Below, piece after piece: positions 43,936 through 55,204 of a stretch of DNA of 64,000 nucleotides. How positions within the stretch are numbered: position 1 is the stretch's first letter; each line of letters starts with the position of its first letter. Source of the stretch: Capitulum mitella (Eukaryota > Arthropoda > Thecostraca > Pollicipedomorpha > Pollicipedidae); NCBI GenBank assembly GCA_030062745.1, contig CP099848.1:2571501-2635500 (forward strand), written 5' to 3'. The notes beneath the pieces were generated by a model. That model was not told where the DNA came from, searched no databases, and saw only the letters and a program-made list of their open reading frames with translations. Both the position numbers and the translations under genes were made by a program.

Positions 43936-45786
43936 AGTTTGGAAGACGTTAATGATAAACACGTTCGCATTCTGCATTTAGCCTTCCTTAGCCGGTGATA
44001 CATTTATGGCAGCAGGATCTCACTGTCAGGGTTTGTCTGGAGTCAGGAGTAATATCTAATACAGTGATGGCCACTGAACCTGCAGCACAGCAACACGGCC
44101 TGCTACTCATGTGTAACCATGAGTAACAGGCAATAGGGAAGATGTGATGCCGGTCGTCTCAGTGCTCTTCAGTAAAAACAACAATAATAACAATAGGGTA
44201 TCAGTGAGAGGGAAGTTAGTCAAACTTTTGATGGAATTCTTTTGATGTAAATCACAACAGAGTTAAAATATTCCTTTTTTACCTCCCAGAGGAATACTGA
44301 CCTCCACCTCCACTCTAGCCAAAACTAATTTCAGGACACTGAAATCGAGAGACTATGAATGGGAGTTTTACCATTGGTTCATGCATTTCAAATTTTGAGA
44401 AAATTCACAGGAGTTCACAGGGTTTGGAAAATAGTATCAGTTTTCCAAAAACTGAATTAACAAAAAAAGTTAAAAGCACTTTTAAGCTTCTACTAGTCAT
44501 GCTATGCTGAAGAAGTACAAATCGTATTGCAGTGTCTGTGCACTGCTAGCATAAGCGGTGCCAAGGACGCGGAAAAGGGGGAACTGTCACGGTCACATGT
44601 TCTTCAGGTTAACTTACGACCTCTGACCTTAAATGACCTCCATTGGCCTTACAATCACTTGGAATGATTTCGTGTACATTTAATAGTATTCGAAAACGTT
44701 CTCAACCATTTGAATTCATTCTATTTCCGAAATTCCATTTTACGGCTGTTGTGATATAGAGTACACCCACTGACATTTTAGGTCATAGCTCCGTGACCCA
44801 ATCTGATATCAAGCTGAAACTTGGTACACAAGTAGAGGGCATCATTATACGTCGTAAGTATTCTGGGTTTACCACTTGGAAAAATAGCGCCAAAGTTTTT
44901 GCCCTAAAACCAAATTTCGACTTCTGGCCTTGCCCTGACCTCGTCAAGTGACCTCAGATGAGCAAAACTGCATTTTGTACGTTACCCAACTATTTACCTA
45001 TATATTGATACGAAGTTTTAAGTTCTATCTCAAAAACGCCATTTTTCGCAGTCATTTTCCCTTTACCCTCAAGGCCAAAAATGGCCTGAGGTGTCTCCCA
45101 AAAACGTTGCTTGGCTCCGCCCCCGAGCAAAATAGAATTACGAAATTTTGTCACAGTGTGTAGAAAAAATAGCTAGGACGTCACCGAGTTTCGTGAAGCT
45201 GTGTCCAAGAACCCCCGTCGGGAAAAGCGTTAGCCTTCGAACGCGACGCCGCTGGTGGTAGCCGATGTACTCGCCGCTGTTTGTGTTCGGTGTGTTAGGC
45301 CCTGCACAGTCGGCAGCCTCCTCCGCTCAGGAAAAACCAGCCAGCGATCGATAGAAAGGGCTTTATCAGGAATACAACGATAACACCGCGCCCGTGATAA
45401 GTACAGCGATTTTCCAACTGTTGGACCATTTGACACCGATTCAATCATTCCACACCGATTCGCGCACATTCCAATCATTACAAATAGCTGCACATCATCT
45501 CCAGCACCAGCCCCCGCTACCGGCAGAGGTCAGGGCTGCACGATCCGCCTGCCACTCTAAATCATCGCTTAAATGAAGGTAAAAAATCATCTGGAATCGC
45601 CTGGCGAAGTCCCGTGCGCGGCCGAAATCTCCGCTGATCGGCCGGCCGTCGCAGAGCCGCAGTCCGTGGCCGGCGTCGCGTCCCACTCCGTCCTGGAGAG
45701 GGCGCGAGCCGGCGGCCGGCCGGGACCGGACTCACTGGACCGGACCGGACGCAACGGACTCCCTCCGGACCGGACACGCTATACCC

Positions 45787-45985
45787 CGTCCGGGCCGGAC
45801 CCGCTGGACCCTGTCCGGGCCAGAGCCAATGGACCCTGTCCGGGCCAGAGCCAATGGACCCTGTCCGGGCCAGAGCCAATGGACCCTGTCCGGGCCAGAG
45901 CCAATGGACCCTGTCCGGGCCAGAGCCGATGGACCCTGTCCGGGCCGGACCCAATGGACCCTGTCCGAGCCGGACCCACAGGACC
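45787..45985. repeat. 25-bp minisatellite, about 8 copies
   Basis: The unit is GGACCCTGTCCGGGCCAGAG plus CCAAT. The array starts about 215 bp beyond the armadillo stop on the minus strand, probably inside its 3' UTR or immediate flank. Edge copies are degenerate (GCCGGACCC forms). Confidence 0.85.
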
Positions 45986-46201
45986 CTGTCCGGACGGGCT
46001 TACAAAGCTCTACCTGGACCGGCCTTCGCTGGCAGCCCCTGCGGGGCTGGTGGCCGTGTGCGGGCGTGTGCGGGTGCCGCCCGGCCGACTCCCGGGCCCG
46101 GTCGGCCGTACCCTCGCCGGCGACGCTCGGTCGTAATCTCGAGACACGGGCGCGCGGCGGCCGGCGGCGCCGCCTGCCGCCTGCCGTCTCGCCGGCGGCC
46201 G

Positions 46202-46231
46202 CTACAGGTCCGTGTCGTACCAGGCGGCCAT
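46202..46231 (-). CDS. arm: arm exon 14: last nine residues and stop
   Basis: A 30-nt coding part. The acceptor TGTTCCAG is followed by MAAWYDTDL and TAG (46204-46202). It carries the conserved acidic/aromatic PDZ-binding carboxy end of beta-catenins as its own exon. Confidence 0.9.
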   Translation of the reverse strand: MAAWYDTDL

Positions 46232-49200
46232 CTGGAACACGGACAGCGGCCGCTCGCACCTGGCCCGGCACCGGACGGACGGCAGGGCGGGGATCACGCG
46301 TCTCCGCGGGGGACCCGTCCCGGCACAGCCGGACCAGTGGCTGCCGTCGCCGAATGTCTTCGTGTTCTGTTTAAACAACACGAATGCCACACGCGCAAAC
46401 GCACTGCACGGACTGTCAGAAGTACGGGGTGCCGCAGCGTTACAGCTTTACAGATGCCGGAAACTGTCACATGACTAGCCAGCCGTCAAAGCCATCAACA
46501 GCCAACATGTCTAGTCGGCAGGGTCTGCTGCGTTCATCCAGGGTCGGGACGTCCCGCCGATTGTCGTGACCATCCGCGGTCTTAACCCGGCCGCCCCCTA
46601 TTGCAGGGGAGTCACGCACGTCTTACCCGCCCGCGGTCGGTGCCCGGCCGTCACAGCCGGCCGCCGTCCGTACCTGGTTGTTGTCGCGCGGCGGCTGCGG
46701 CGGCAGGTCGCCCATGCTGTCGAAGCCCATGTCGGCCGGCACGGAGCCGGGCGCCGCCTCCATCGGGTCGAGCGGGCCGTAGTTGCTGCCGGGCCCGGCC
46801 GAGCCCAGCTCGAGGCCCTCCATCGACGCCACCGGCACCGGGTCGTAGCCTGGCGACGGCCGACGGCCGGGTCAGGGCGCCGGGGGACCTCCACTGGCCA
46901 GACACGGCCGGACGGGGGCGGGGAGCCGCTGAGTGGCGCGGCGTCACCGCCAGACGCATGGCCGTACTCGGAATTCAAGGCGGGCGAAGGCAAACGAGAA
47001 ACAATTAGAATGTGGTGATTCATGTTTTAACCAATGCCTGACTTTGGGGCTCGTTAGCAAATAAACGCCTCATGTTACCAGGATCTCAAGCAAAATTCGT
47101 CACCCCCCTCCCCCGCAAGATACCGGCTACACATCTCAACCGCCGTAAATGTTACTCTACAGAATCTCTTCACTGCGGCAGGTTGCAGCTTACAGCACGG
47201 CGCTCAAAATAACACAACCATGCTCCGAAGTGCCTGACTGCAACGAACGACCCCGTGACGTCATGACTGACCCTGTGCGTACGGCCCGTGGCCGGAGCGG
47301 ACGCTGGGCGTGCCCTGGCCGTACAGGCCGTCGTAGCCCTGCTCCTGGGCCAGCATGTCCTGCAGGTCGGGCGGCATGCTCATGTCGCCGCCGTTCCACA
47401 TGCCGCCGTCGTCGCGGATCAGCGAGTTGGTCAGCTCCATGGAGAGCCGCTTCTTGTAGTCGTGCGGCTTGTCCTCGGACATGCGAAAGAGCACGGCGGC
47501 GGCGTACGTGGCTGCGGAGGGGGACGGCGTCAGCTCCGGAAGCCGGGCACGGCTGACGTCACGGCGGGAGTACACGCTGACGCGTTTCAATGAACACGAT
47601 AGGAGCTGTACGCTTGAGCCGCAAACAGGCTTCGGTGAACCTTAGCCGTTACGCTCCATTCTGCGGCGCCAGTTTTGCACTGTTAAACGACGCAATACTG
47701 AGCTTTCTGGGAACCAGCATGGACGTCAACGACATGTCCACCCCGCAATAAAAGCACAGACTTCAACCGGGGATTTTCCCCGCCGCCGGCGAGCATACCC
47801 ACTGCCCCTGCACTTCACACTATCGAACCGACTCTATCAGCCCGCCGAAGCCTTTGTCCAGATGCAGCGTGCCGGCGACACACCCGGACGGCACGACTCA
47901 CCGACGCCCTCGTTGCGCGAGTGCAGCAGGTTGGTGAGCGGCGCGGTGGCGTCCTCGCGCTCGATCATCTCGGCGCCCTCCTTGTCGGCGGCCAGCTCGC
48001 ACAGCACGCCGGCAGCAACGCGCTGGATGTTGTCGAACTCGTTGTAGAGCAGCTGCAGGGCCCGCCAAGACAACTCGGTCACGAATCTCAGGATTAAACA
48101 GGTTCACGCGCTACGCTCACGGGATCGTGTCGAGTCCTCAAACACACCAGCTATGCGTCGAGAGCATTTTCACTGCCATTCTGACTAGCAACTTCACCGC
48201 AACGACGGCATTACATCAGGGCAAAACTGCAAGGTCGGCCAGTCGCTGCCGATCTGCAGGTCGACTGGCCACCGGTTCAGTCACCTTTGCCTGTCCTGAG
48301 GCCACCCAACAATGCACCGTAATCGCCCAATACCGCACCGCGATCATCCAACGTGGCATGACCCCAAACAACGCGGTAACCTCCCCAACAACATGCCACG
48401 CACACGCACCCAACAACGCGACACGCCTGCCGACCTGCGACCTACCCGGACGAAGATGGGGATCACCGGCTGGGCGCGCAGCTCCGCGCGGTTGTGAGCC
48501 TCGCGCGCCAGGATGTGCAGCGCGCCGACCGTGCCCTCGACGATCTCCTCCATGCGGACGCCGTCCGTGTAGGCGGCGCCGCTGCCGCCGCTGGTGACCG
48601 ACGAGCGGCGCTGCGAGTCCTGGAAGGCGCGCATCAGCAGCTGCACCAGGCGCGCGATCGTGCCCTGCTCGCGCAGCGGGCCGTGGTTGGCCGGGCTGAG
48701 CGCCAGGTTCCGGATCAGACCTGCCGGCAGACAGAGAGGGACGGTGTCAGACGGATCAGACCTGCTGGCAGACAGAGGCCTCAGAAGAGTCCATTAATCG
48801 GTCCTGCCGGAGCCAGACGTTCGAGGAGCCTCCGGATCACACTGGTCTTCCCCAAACCAAGAGCCGTTCCTGACAAAAACACGACCACCGTTCCGACCCA
48901 ATACTACGGACCTACTCCTTCGCCGGGTGACGGGCGACACGCCTCTGTCCAATCCGCGCCAGGACAGCGACCATCCAGAACCCAGAACCCGTGAGAGCCG
49001 CGTCCCACTCACCGACGACGGCCTTGATGAGCGGCCAGCGGCTGGGCGGGTGCAGCAGTTTGCAGATGACCGGCAGGCCGTTGTTGAGCCGGACGGCATT
49101 CTGCGCCATGTCGGCCTCCGGGTGGCGCGAGGTCAGGTGGCGCAGCGCGCACACGGCCGGCTCCGTGATCTCCTCGCGGTCGCGCGCGTTGAAGATGGTG

Positions 49201-52200
49201 CTGATGAGCGCGTCGATACAGCCCACCTGGCAGGCCACCACCTGTCGGGGCGCGGCGGTTCGTCAACACGGGCTAAACGTTGACCGGGCTGAAGGCGATG
49301 CAGAATCACAGCAAACAGGGAAAACTAACAACGTACAGGGCGCCCACGCCCCGGGGATTTCTGCGCGTTTTCAATAGTACTGAGGGTCCGTCCAGACTAC
49401 CTGAAGGAGTAAAACACCAGGAAACATTCATAAAAAGCAGATATATTCATGACATTTCCAGCAGCACTTCCACAAACTTCACTGATAACTGAGGAAGCTT
49501 ACTGCAAGGAGCTCCATGTTACGTTGCAATAGTACTGCCCAATACATCTCCGTCCCTTGTCACTAAGCATGCAAAAAAAAAAAAACAGAACCCAGAGAGG
49601 TCACAAGGCCCACCTCCGACTCAGGACGTACCTTATTCCTCTGGTTATTGCAGGTCAAGTTGCTCAGGATGCCAGCAGCGCAGGTGACCACATTAACGTC
49701 AGTGGCGCTCAGCAACTGGACCAGCGAGCTGATCATGCCCTCCAGACCGTCCTGATAGCACAAGACACCATGTCATCATCAGGCTAACAACGTCTCTGGC
49801 TGCTGCGTCCTCAGTCGCAATGTTCACGTTTTTACCAACATATATGCCAGCCAGTGAATTGCCATAAGCAGGCCAAAATATGGAATGACATATATACAAA
49901 ATTAGTGCATACATACCAGGTCTGGGTCATCCAAAGTAACACACACGCCTCCTCAAGCGATATAACGACGAAAAGGCAGAAGGATAAGCCAACAACCAGG
50001 CACCCCATTCCACACTTCAGAGCCCCAAACGTGACCAGCGCGACCACGGGCGGTCCCGAGCCGAGGCCGCCGCCGGCGGCGGCACGGCGGGCTCACCACT
50101 TTGGTGGCGGCGTCGGAGAGGTTCCGCAGCGTCCAGAGGCAGTTCTGCACGAGCCGCTGCGACTGGTGGCCCAGGTGCATGGCCAGCGCCTGCACGCCGC
50201 CGGCGTCCACCACCGCCGGCTTGTTGGACGAGCAGACCGACAGCACCTGACACGGGCGAGTGCCACACGAATGTAACGAAACCGTGAAAACTGCTGGGAT
50301 CAAAAGCAGACAGTGGGCTTTAACAAGTCTTCGGTGACAACAATAAAAAGCAACGCAAACGAAAAACAATGTCAAATGGGCTTTAACAGCTTTCGGCGGC
50401 AAAAATAAAGAGCAACGCGAACGAAAAACATAAGCTCATAGAGTTTCAAGACCACTACACCACCGAAAGCACACCTCACTCTGTTCCTGCCCAATCGCCT
50501 TATTCGTGGCTGCCGGCCCTACCTTGAGGACGCGGGAGGTGGTCCACAGCAGCTTCTCGTAGGTGTAGCTCCTCATGATGCGGACCAGCTCGACGGGCCC
50601 CTGCGACGCCAGGATGATGAGCTTGCTCTCCTGGTTGCCGTAGGCCAGGATCTGCAGGCAGTCGGTGACGATGGCCAGGAACTTGACGTTGTTGCGCTGC
50701 AGCAGGGCCACCATCTTCTGGAGGCCGCCGGCCAGCCGGACGGCCGTCTTGGAGCCCTCCTGGTGCAGCAGGAGGTTGTGCAGCGTCGTGATGGCGTAAG
50801 AACAGCACCGACTCCACCGGCGAGCTGCCGGCGATGCAGAAATAGTTGAAACGTCAGCAAACCGGCACGGACAGTGCAACTACATATTATAAAACACCAA
50901 CGCCAGTCCAGGGCACATCAAAAGGAACGCAATGTTACAACACCCCACCCCGAAACAAGTAACATCGCAGACGCAAATGACAGACATCGACACGTCATAC
51001 GCATGGCTTGCTATGGGCTAACGCCGAGAAACGACAAACGGGGGCCATGAGTCATCTGCCAGCAATACAGAGCAACAAACGCCGTTTCCCTACCCTTGAA
51101 GCTGTCTCGACACAATATCCTTCCCATCCCTCACATCCGCCCGGTGCGGTGCCGCCAGACCAGCCTGCACCCCCGAATCCCGCCAGTCCTGACGGCTGAC
51201 CGACCTGAGCAGCTTCACCAGCGCCGGGATGCCGCCCGACTTGAAGATGGACAGCAGGCCCTGGCGGTGGTGCGACAGGTTGTGCAGCGCGCCCACCGCC
51301 ACGCGGGTCGTCTCCAGGTCGTTGCTGTTGGACAGCGTGCGGACCAGGGCGGCCACCATCTGTGGGCAGGGGTGGCGCGCCGTCAGTTGAGGGGGTCAAG
51401 GGCCGACTGAGACACGCTGGGGCGCTGGACATGGCGGCCACGGAGGTATCCCGCCCAGGAGGTAACTCGTGCGTTTCCCGAGGAGCCTGGCTTTTTAGCG
51501 CAGACTATTAGACACTCCAATGTCACCTCCCTTTCCAAATTTCCTTCCATACAACGGAAGCAATTACCAATCTGCCACTAACCAAACGTGATACGTACGA
51601 GGTAGTTCCCGCATAAAAGCGAAACCCAAATTACAGCCTTGAGATTAACTTGCGATTAAACTGTGTGAAGAAGTACAATACATAAAAAAATTCGTGAAGT
51701 GAAAAAAGGTAAGCTGCATGCAAGTGCTTCATTCACCAGCATTCGCGTAAAGAAAAGGAGCGCAGAGTAAAACGATTCCTGGTGGTGCTTTAGCTTTTTC
51801 AGCAAATCCTTCAACTGATATGATAAACCCAGTTTTCATTACAAAGGTCCTTCTACCCAAGACGACCAGTCAGACAAAATAAGCCTCTCTTAAGCAGGTA
51901 GTCACAATGGCCAGATAAAGCCCTCTTAATCATCATTTTGAATTAGCAGCATCAGAACAATGCATGCAGATGCGGAACAATCTTAATCAATGGTACCTGG
52001 TTGAAGCCCTGGAACAAGAAAAACAAACTTATCAGAACATTATTTGATTGTTCCAACAACTCCTGGGCTATATGGAAGCCCAAGCGAGCACAATCGAATG
52101 TAAACGCAAAAAACTACAGACGTCCTCGCGCTGAAACGCTTTAGTCAGAGCACATATAAAACACCTTACAGTCCGCCAATGACTTACACATACATATTCA

Positions 52201-54344
52201 GAGCTCAGTGGCATGCATGGCCCACTCATTTGTCACAAAATCTGCTCCTCAGACAGAATTCTGACATCTTGAAACCCTTTGCTTTTTTGTTACTTTATAT
52301 TATTTCTTATAACTTATATATTTAATTACTTTTTAACCTTTTACGTTTTATATTTCTCTTCTGCTACCGTCAAGTGAAAATGCCTCCCGTTACTACATTA
52401 TTTTCCATGCACAAGACACGTACAGCACTCCCTTTGATCACACTACACGGGGTGAGATGCGTCTCACCACGAGCATCTCACCCCGAGCCTGCCCGCCTTG
52501 TCGGCCAGACCGCAACGGTCCCCCTGACACGGAAACAGCCCGCGTCACGGAGCGGGCCGCGCCGCCGGCGCCGGCCGTACCTGCGGCGAGTTCATGATGG
52601 CGTGGCGCGACGCCTCCTTCTTGCTCAGCTGGTGCACCATCATGGCCGCCTGCGACACCACCACCTGGTCCTCGTCGTTCAGCAGCTTGATCAGCTCGGG
52701 GATGGCGCGGGTGGCCAGGTCGGCGTCGTCCTGCCGGCCGGACGGGGGTCGGTACAGCCGGGGCGGGGCGGACCAAAAGGCCTGGTCACACGGCGCACTT
52801 GCGGCCAGGCACGAGACGTCCACTTCTGATAGTGCATCTCGGGTTGGTTATGTCAAAGCCAGCCCGGGCCGAAGAAATGGCGGAACCGACCAGCTCTAAA
52901 TGGCCACCTGGTGGCACTAAGACAGCTTCTTACGGCCGGAAATGTTGCCAAGATGCAATTAAATCTTCCCACCAGAAAACTGAGCTCCAGGCCCACCATG
53001 TAACGAAGACAGTTGCATTGCCTTTTAACCAACTCAGCAACGAATGTGGATGGCTATCACACTCGACTACCGGACAGTTTACAAAAGACCGACGATCGTC
53101 CTTCCCGCAAGCAGTCAGCGCCCCTCCATTCAGCCCACCGGAATGCAGCCAGCCGCTCCCCACCAGCCCGAAGGCCGCAGTCGGGCAGCGCCGGCGCACC
53201 TGGTAGTTGATGAGGTTGACCACGGCGTGGCGCAGCATCTGGGACGGCTCGGCCAGCCGCTGCACGGCCGTCGGCTGGCCGCGCTCGAACTGCGTGCTCG
53301 GGATCTCCAGGCCCTCGTCCAGCGTCTCCGGGAACATGGCGGCCCGCACGCGCTGCGAGCGCGTCTGACTCAGCGCCTGGTTCATCTCTGCCGGCCGACA
53401 GCGGAACCGGAGTGGTGAGGTACCGACGGCTGGGGTTTGTGGACGTTCTTATCTAGATCACACGTTTGACGTGTGCGGCCACGGGCGAGATTACGTGCTG
53501 TAACGCTCCGTGTCATTCACTGCAAAATCCAGCCTCCATTTACATGCATCATTAGCAACCAAAATCTCTTCAAACTCTTTGAGATACCTGGAACAAAAAC
53601 TGGAGTCTCCAGCAGTTGAACTGCTGATAGAATACCGTAAATGCCAGGCAAGACGGGCGTACTGGCGGCCCTGCAGCGTTCGCGAGCGCGCGCCGACGTA
53701 CCGTCCACCTGCCCCTGGCTGTAGCCGGCGTAGGCCGGGTCGTACATCATGTCGCCCGTCTCCATGTCGTCCTCCTTGCCGGAGAGGGATGGCGCCTGGG
53801 TGGTGGCGCCTGAGTTGATGCCGGAGTCGCCGCCGCCGCCCATGTAGTTGGCCTGCTGCCACATCTTGACGTGCTCGCCGCCACTGCCCTCAGCGGGCGC
53901 ATGGTAGCTGCTTGACTGTCGCCCTGGAGGATGCAGATGGGGTGATGCATTCAATGGTGCCACATATAGGACTTACATCAAGGAACTGTGAGCTGAATAG
54001 AAAAATACTTGTGTGTCTTGCCATCCACATTTTGTTCCCCTGATGGCAACAGATTCTTAGCACACAGTCGGCACCAGGAATGTTTATTCCTGATGCAGAA
54101 TGCGTGCTGACAAGATCCACCCAATTTTTATAGGCTGAAATTCCTTCATTTGTTAACTACAGCAATCAATGAACCCACAATCTATTTGGCAACTTATAAC
54201 CACAATCTGTGGCTTCTTACCAGAAAGAGAAGTAACTATTACAATGTTAAAATATCACATTCATGAAACTTATCACAGAAATATCACACAAGTATATCTG
54301 TGAACCAACTCACCAGGACGGGCTTGTTGCGGCATAAAACTCAT
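46202..54344 (-). CDS. arm: Armadillo / beta-catenin (spliced gene span, one frameshift)
   Basis: Fourteen coding exons on the minus strand join in phase to 805 codons plus a stop once one extra base in exon 6 is discounted. Armadillo binds cadherin and alpha-catenin at adherens junctions and is the nuclear co-activator of TCF in Wnt signalling. Visible hallmarks: a GSK3/CK1 phosphodegron [16 protein letters not shown] (Ser44, Ser48, Thr52, Ser56), the alpha-catenin-binding segment with [19 protein letters not shown], about twelve armadillo repeats (about 140-665) and the PDZ-type carboxy end AAWYDTDL. Length lies between vertebrate beta-catenin (781) and fly Arm (843). All splice sites are GT-AG. 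The extra base near 50798 would truncate the protein after about residue 258, but the rest is so intact that an assembly error is the best explanation. Confidence 0.97.
46674..46849 (-). CDS. arm: arm exon 13: carboxy-terminal transactivation region
   Basis: Residues about 738-796: [16 protein letters not shown], then a Pro/Asp/Met-rich low-complexity stretch ending PRDNNQ. It splices CAG before GTACGG. This is the disordered, acidic transactivation part; it is much shorter than fly Arm's Gly-rich tail. Confidence 0.92.
47272..47511 (-). CDS. arm: arm exon 12: end of last repeat and helix C
   Basis: Residues about 658-738: [31 protein letters not shown], then [19 protein letters not shown]. 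It ends CAG G before GTCAGT, a donor chosen because it rejoins exon 13 as AQ-GYDPVP. The unspliced frame would stop six bases further on. Confidence 0.92.
47902..48052 (-). CDS. arm: arm exon 11: armadillo repeats 11-12
   Basis: Residues about 608-658: [50 protein letters not shown]. The acceptor is CCCTGCAG and the donor G/GTGAGT. Confidence 0.95.
48446..48720 (-). CDS. arm: arm exon 10: armadillo repeats 9-11
   Basis: Residues about 516-607, the longest exon after exon 6: [40 protein letters not shown], then a [10 protein letters not shown] loop, [20 protein letters not shown] and PVIPIFVR. The loop is the family's variable insertion in repeat 10. Donor CGG/GTAGGT. Confidence 0.95.
49013..49241 (-). 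CDS. arm: arm exon 9: armadillo repeats 7-9
   Basis: Residues about 440-516: [71 protein letters not shown]. It contains the near-invariant HLTSRH and HPPSRWPL motifs. Acceptor GACAG, donor G/GTGAGT. Confidence 0.95.
49632..49751 (-). CDS. arm: arm exon 8: armadillo repeats 6-7
   Basis: Forty codons: [40 protein letters not shown]. Phase 0 at both ends. [20 protein letters not shown] is among the most conserved stretches in all beta-catenins. Confidence 0.96.
50097..50246 (-). CDS. arm: arm exon 7: armadillo repeats 5-6
   Basis: Fifty codons, phase 0 at both ends: [50 protein letters not shown]. It holds the NKP lysine corresponding to the vertebrate K435 charged button that contacts TCF. 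Confidence 0.96.
50523..50824 (-). CDS. arm: arm exon 6: armadillo repeats 3-5, with +1 frameshift
   Basis: The exon begins SPVESVLF in one frame and continues [20 protein letters not shown] in another. One extra T in GTTCTTACGCC (50798-50799) breaks the frame. The length is 302 where phase requires 301. Downstream: [53 protein letters not shown]. It includes the lysine equivalent to vertebrate K312. Donor AAG/GTAGGG. Confidence 0.93.
51205..51359 (-). CDS. arm: arm exon 5: armadillo repeats 2-3
   Basis: Residues about 198-249: [51 protein letters not shown]. Acceptor CCCACAG. It ends CTC AG before GTCGGT (phase 2), rejoining exon 6 as KLL-SSPVESV. Confidence 0.95.
51360..52580. other. arm intron 4: AT-rich, no feature seen
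   Basis: The largest intron between repeat-coding exons. Much of it (51.5-52.4 kb) is AT-rich and featureless; the part next to exon 4 is GC-rich. The other arm introns over about 300 bp (46232-46673, 46850-47271, 47512-47901, 48053-48445, 49242-49631, 49752-50096, 50825-51204, 52731-53199, 53388-53701, 53924-54313) also show nothing beyond splice sites. Confidence 0.5.
52581..52730 (-). CDS. arm: arm exon 4: armadillo repeat 1-2
   Basis: Fifty codons, phase 0 at both ends: [50 protein letters not shown]. Acceptor CCGGCAG, donor CAG/GTACGG. Confidence 0.96.
53200..53387 (-). CDS. arm: arm exon 3: alpha-catenin-binding region
   Basis: Residues about 85-147: [63 protein letters not shown]. 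The helix RAAMFPET and the AVVNLINYQ helix form the alpha-catenin contact in other species. Acceptor CCGGCAG, donor CAG/GTGCGC. Confidence 0.95.
53702..53923 (-). CDS. arm: arm exon 2: amino-terminal phosphodegron
   Basis: Residues about 11-84: [68 protein letters not shown]. It carries the beta-TrCP recognition site DSGxxSG and the downstream Thr52/Ser56 of the GSK3/CK1 phosphorylation ladder. Acceptor ATCCTCCAG, donor G/GTACGT. Confidence 0.95.
54314..54344 (-). CDS. arm: arm exon 1: start codon
   Basis: It encodes [10 protein letters not shown] and the first base of Gly11 before GTGAGT. The MS(F/Y)MP start matches insect Armadillo. A CTCATCAG acceptor at 54378-54380 suggests the exon begins at 54377 with a 33-nt 5' UTR, spliced from a further upstream leader. 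Confidence 0.88.
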
Positions 54345-55204
54345 CTCTCCTGATACCTGGAAGCCTTGGCTGGCTGCCTGATGAGACAAACAGCTCCAAT
54401 TAGCCAGCACCAACTAGATAACACAAGACAACATAAGAAGAAATTAAACTGCTATTCCCATCCTCTAAACACATTCTTTGACAGGAACATTCAAAGTGAT
54501 GAGTATTAGGTTGAATGATCCTTATAACCTATGCTGAGGTAAGACCAATTCCTGGCATACCCTCATTGCTGAGGCAAAACAAGATTTCAGGCATTTTCTT
54601 TTACACTCTGACCATTAGTGCATTCCTACTCTTACATGGCTCCAAAGCAGGCTGTATGCACCATATATTCTATACCCTAAATAAAGTAAATGTTAACATT
54701 GTGCCAACTTCAAGTGCTGCTAAATGTGGATACTAGGAAGACATCTACTGTTTTCCTCACAGACTGCCACATACCCCAGTTTCATTTATTTCAACCAGGC
54801 TTAGGCAAAACAAAACTGGACCAGGTGCACACTGTGTACTCTACACACTTGGAATACACCTCCAACTGTGTACTCCACAGCATGAAGTCCCCAGCTCACT
54901 TCCAATGATATTTACTATCCTCTATTTGATTCCTAAAAAGGCTCATTCCAAAATATAAACTTAATGGTAAATATCTACCCAAACATCCCATAAACTTGAT
55001 AAAACCATGTGGTTATACCAAAAGTGACTAAAATTCCCCCAACTGCATTGTTCATAGGGACCAAATTATTCAATTCAAATACCTGTAGTTAAGCATGTGA
55101 GATCATGATAAGATGAATGATATACTGATATTGTGGTATCCCACACACAGTTCTCCTACTTCTCATAACTTTGAAAATTGATGTAGTTTCCAAGCCATAT
55201 GCAT

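Larger units (their letters stand above)
40309..46201. other. Intergenic region between convergent genes
   Basis: It lies between the stop of the membrane-protein gene (plus) and the stop of armadillo (minus), so both 3' UTRs must fall here. 40.3-41.8 kb is GC-rich and probably 3' UTR. 41.8-42.6 and 44.2-45.2 kb are AT-rich, with phrases typical of dispersed invertebrate repeats, but family and borders cannot be set by eye. An orphan ORF, a tandem repeat of about 310 bp and a 25-bp minisatellite are listed separately. Confidence 0.5.
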
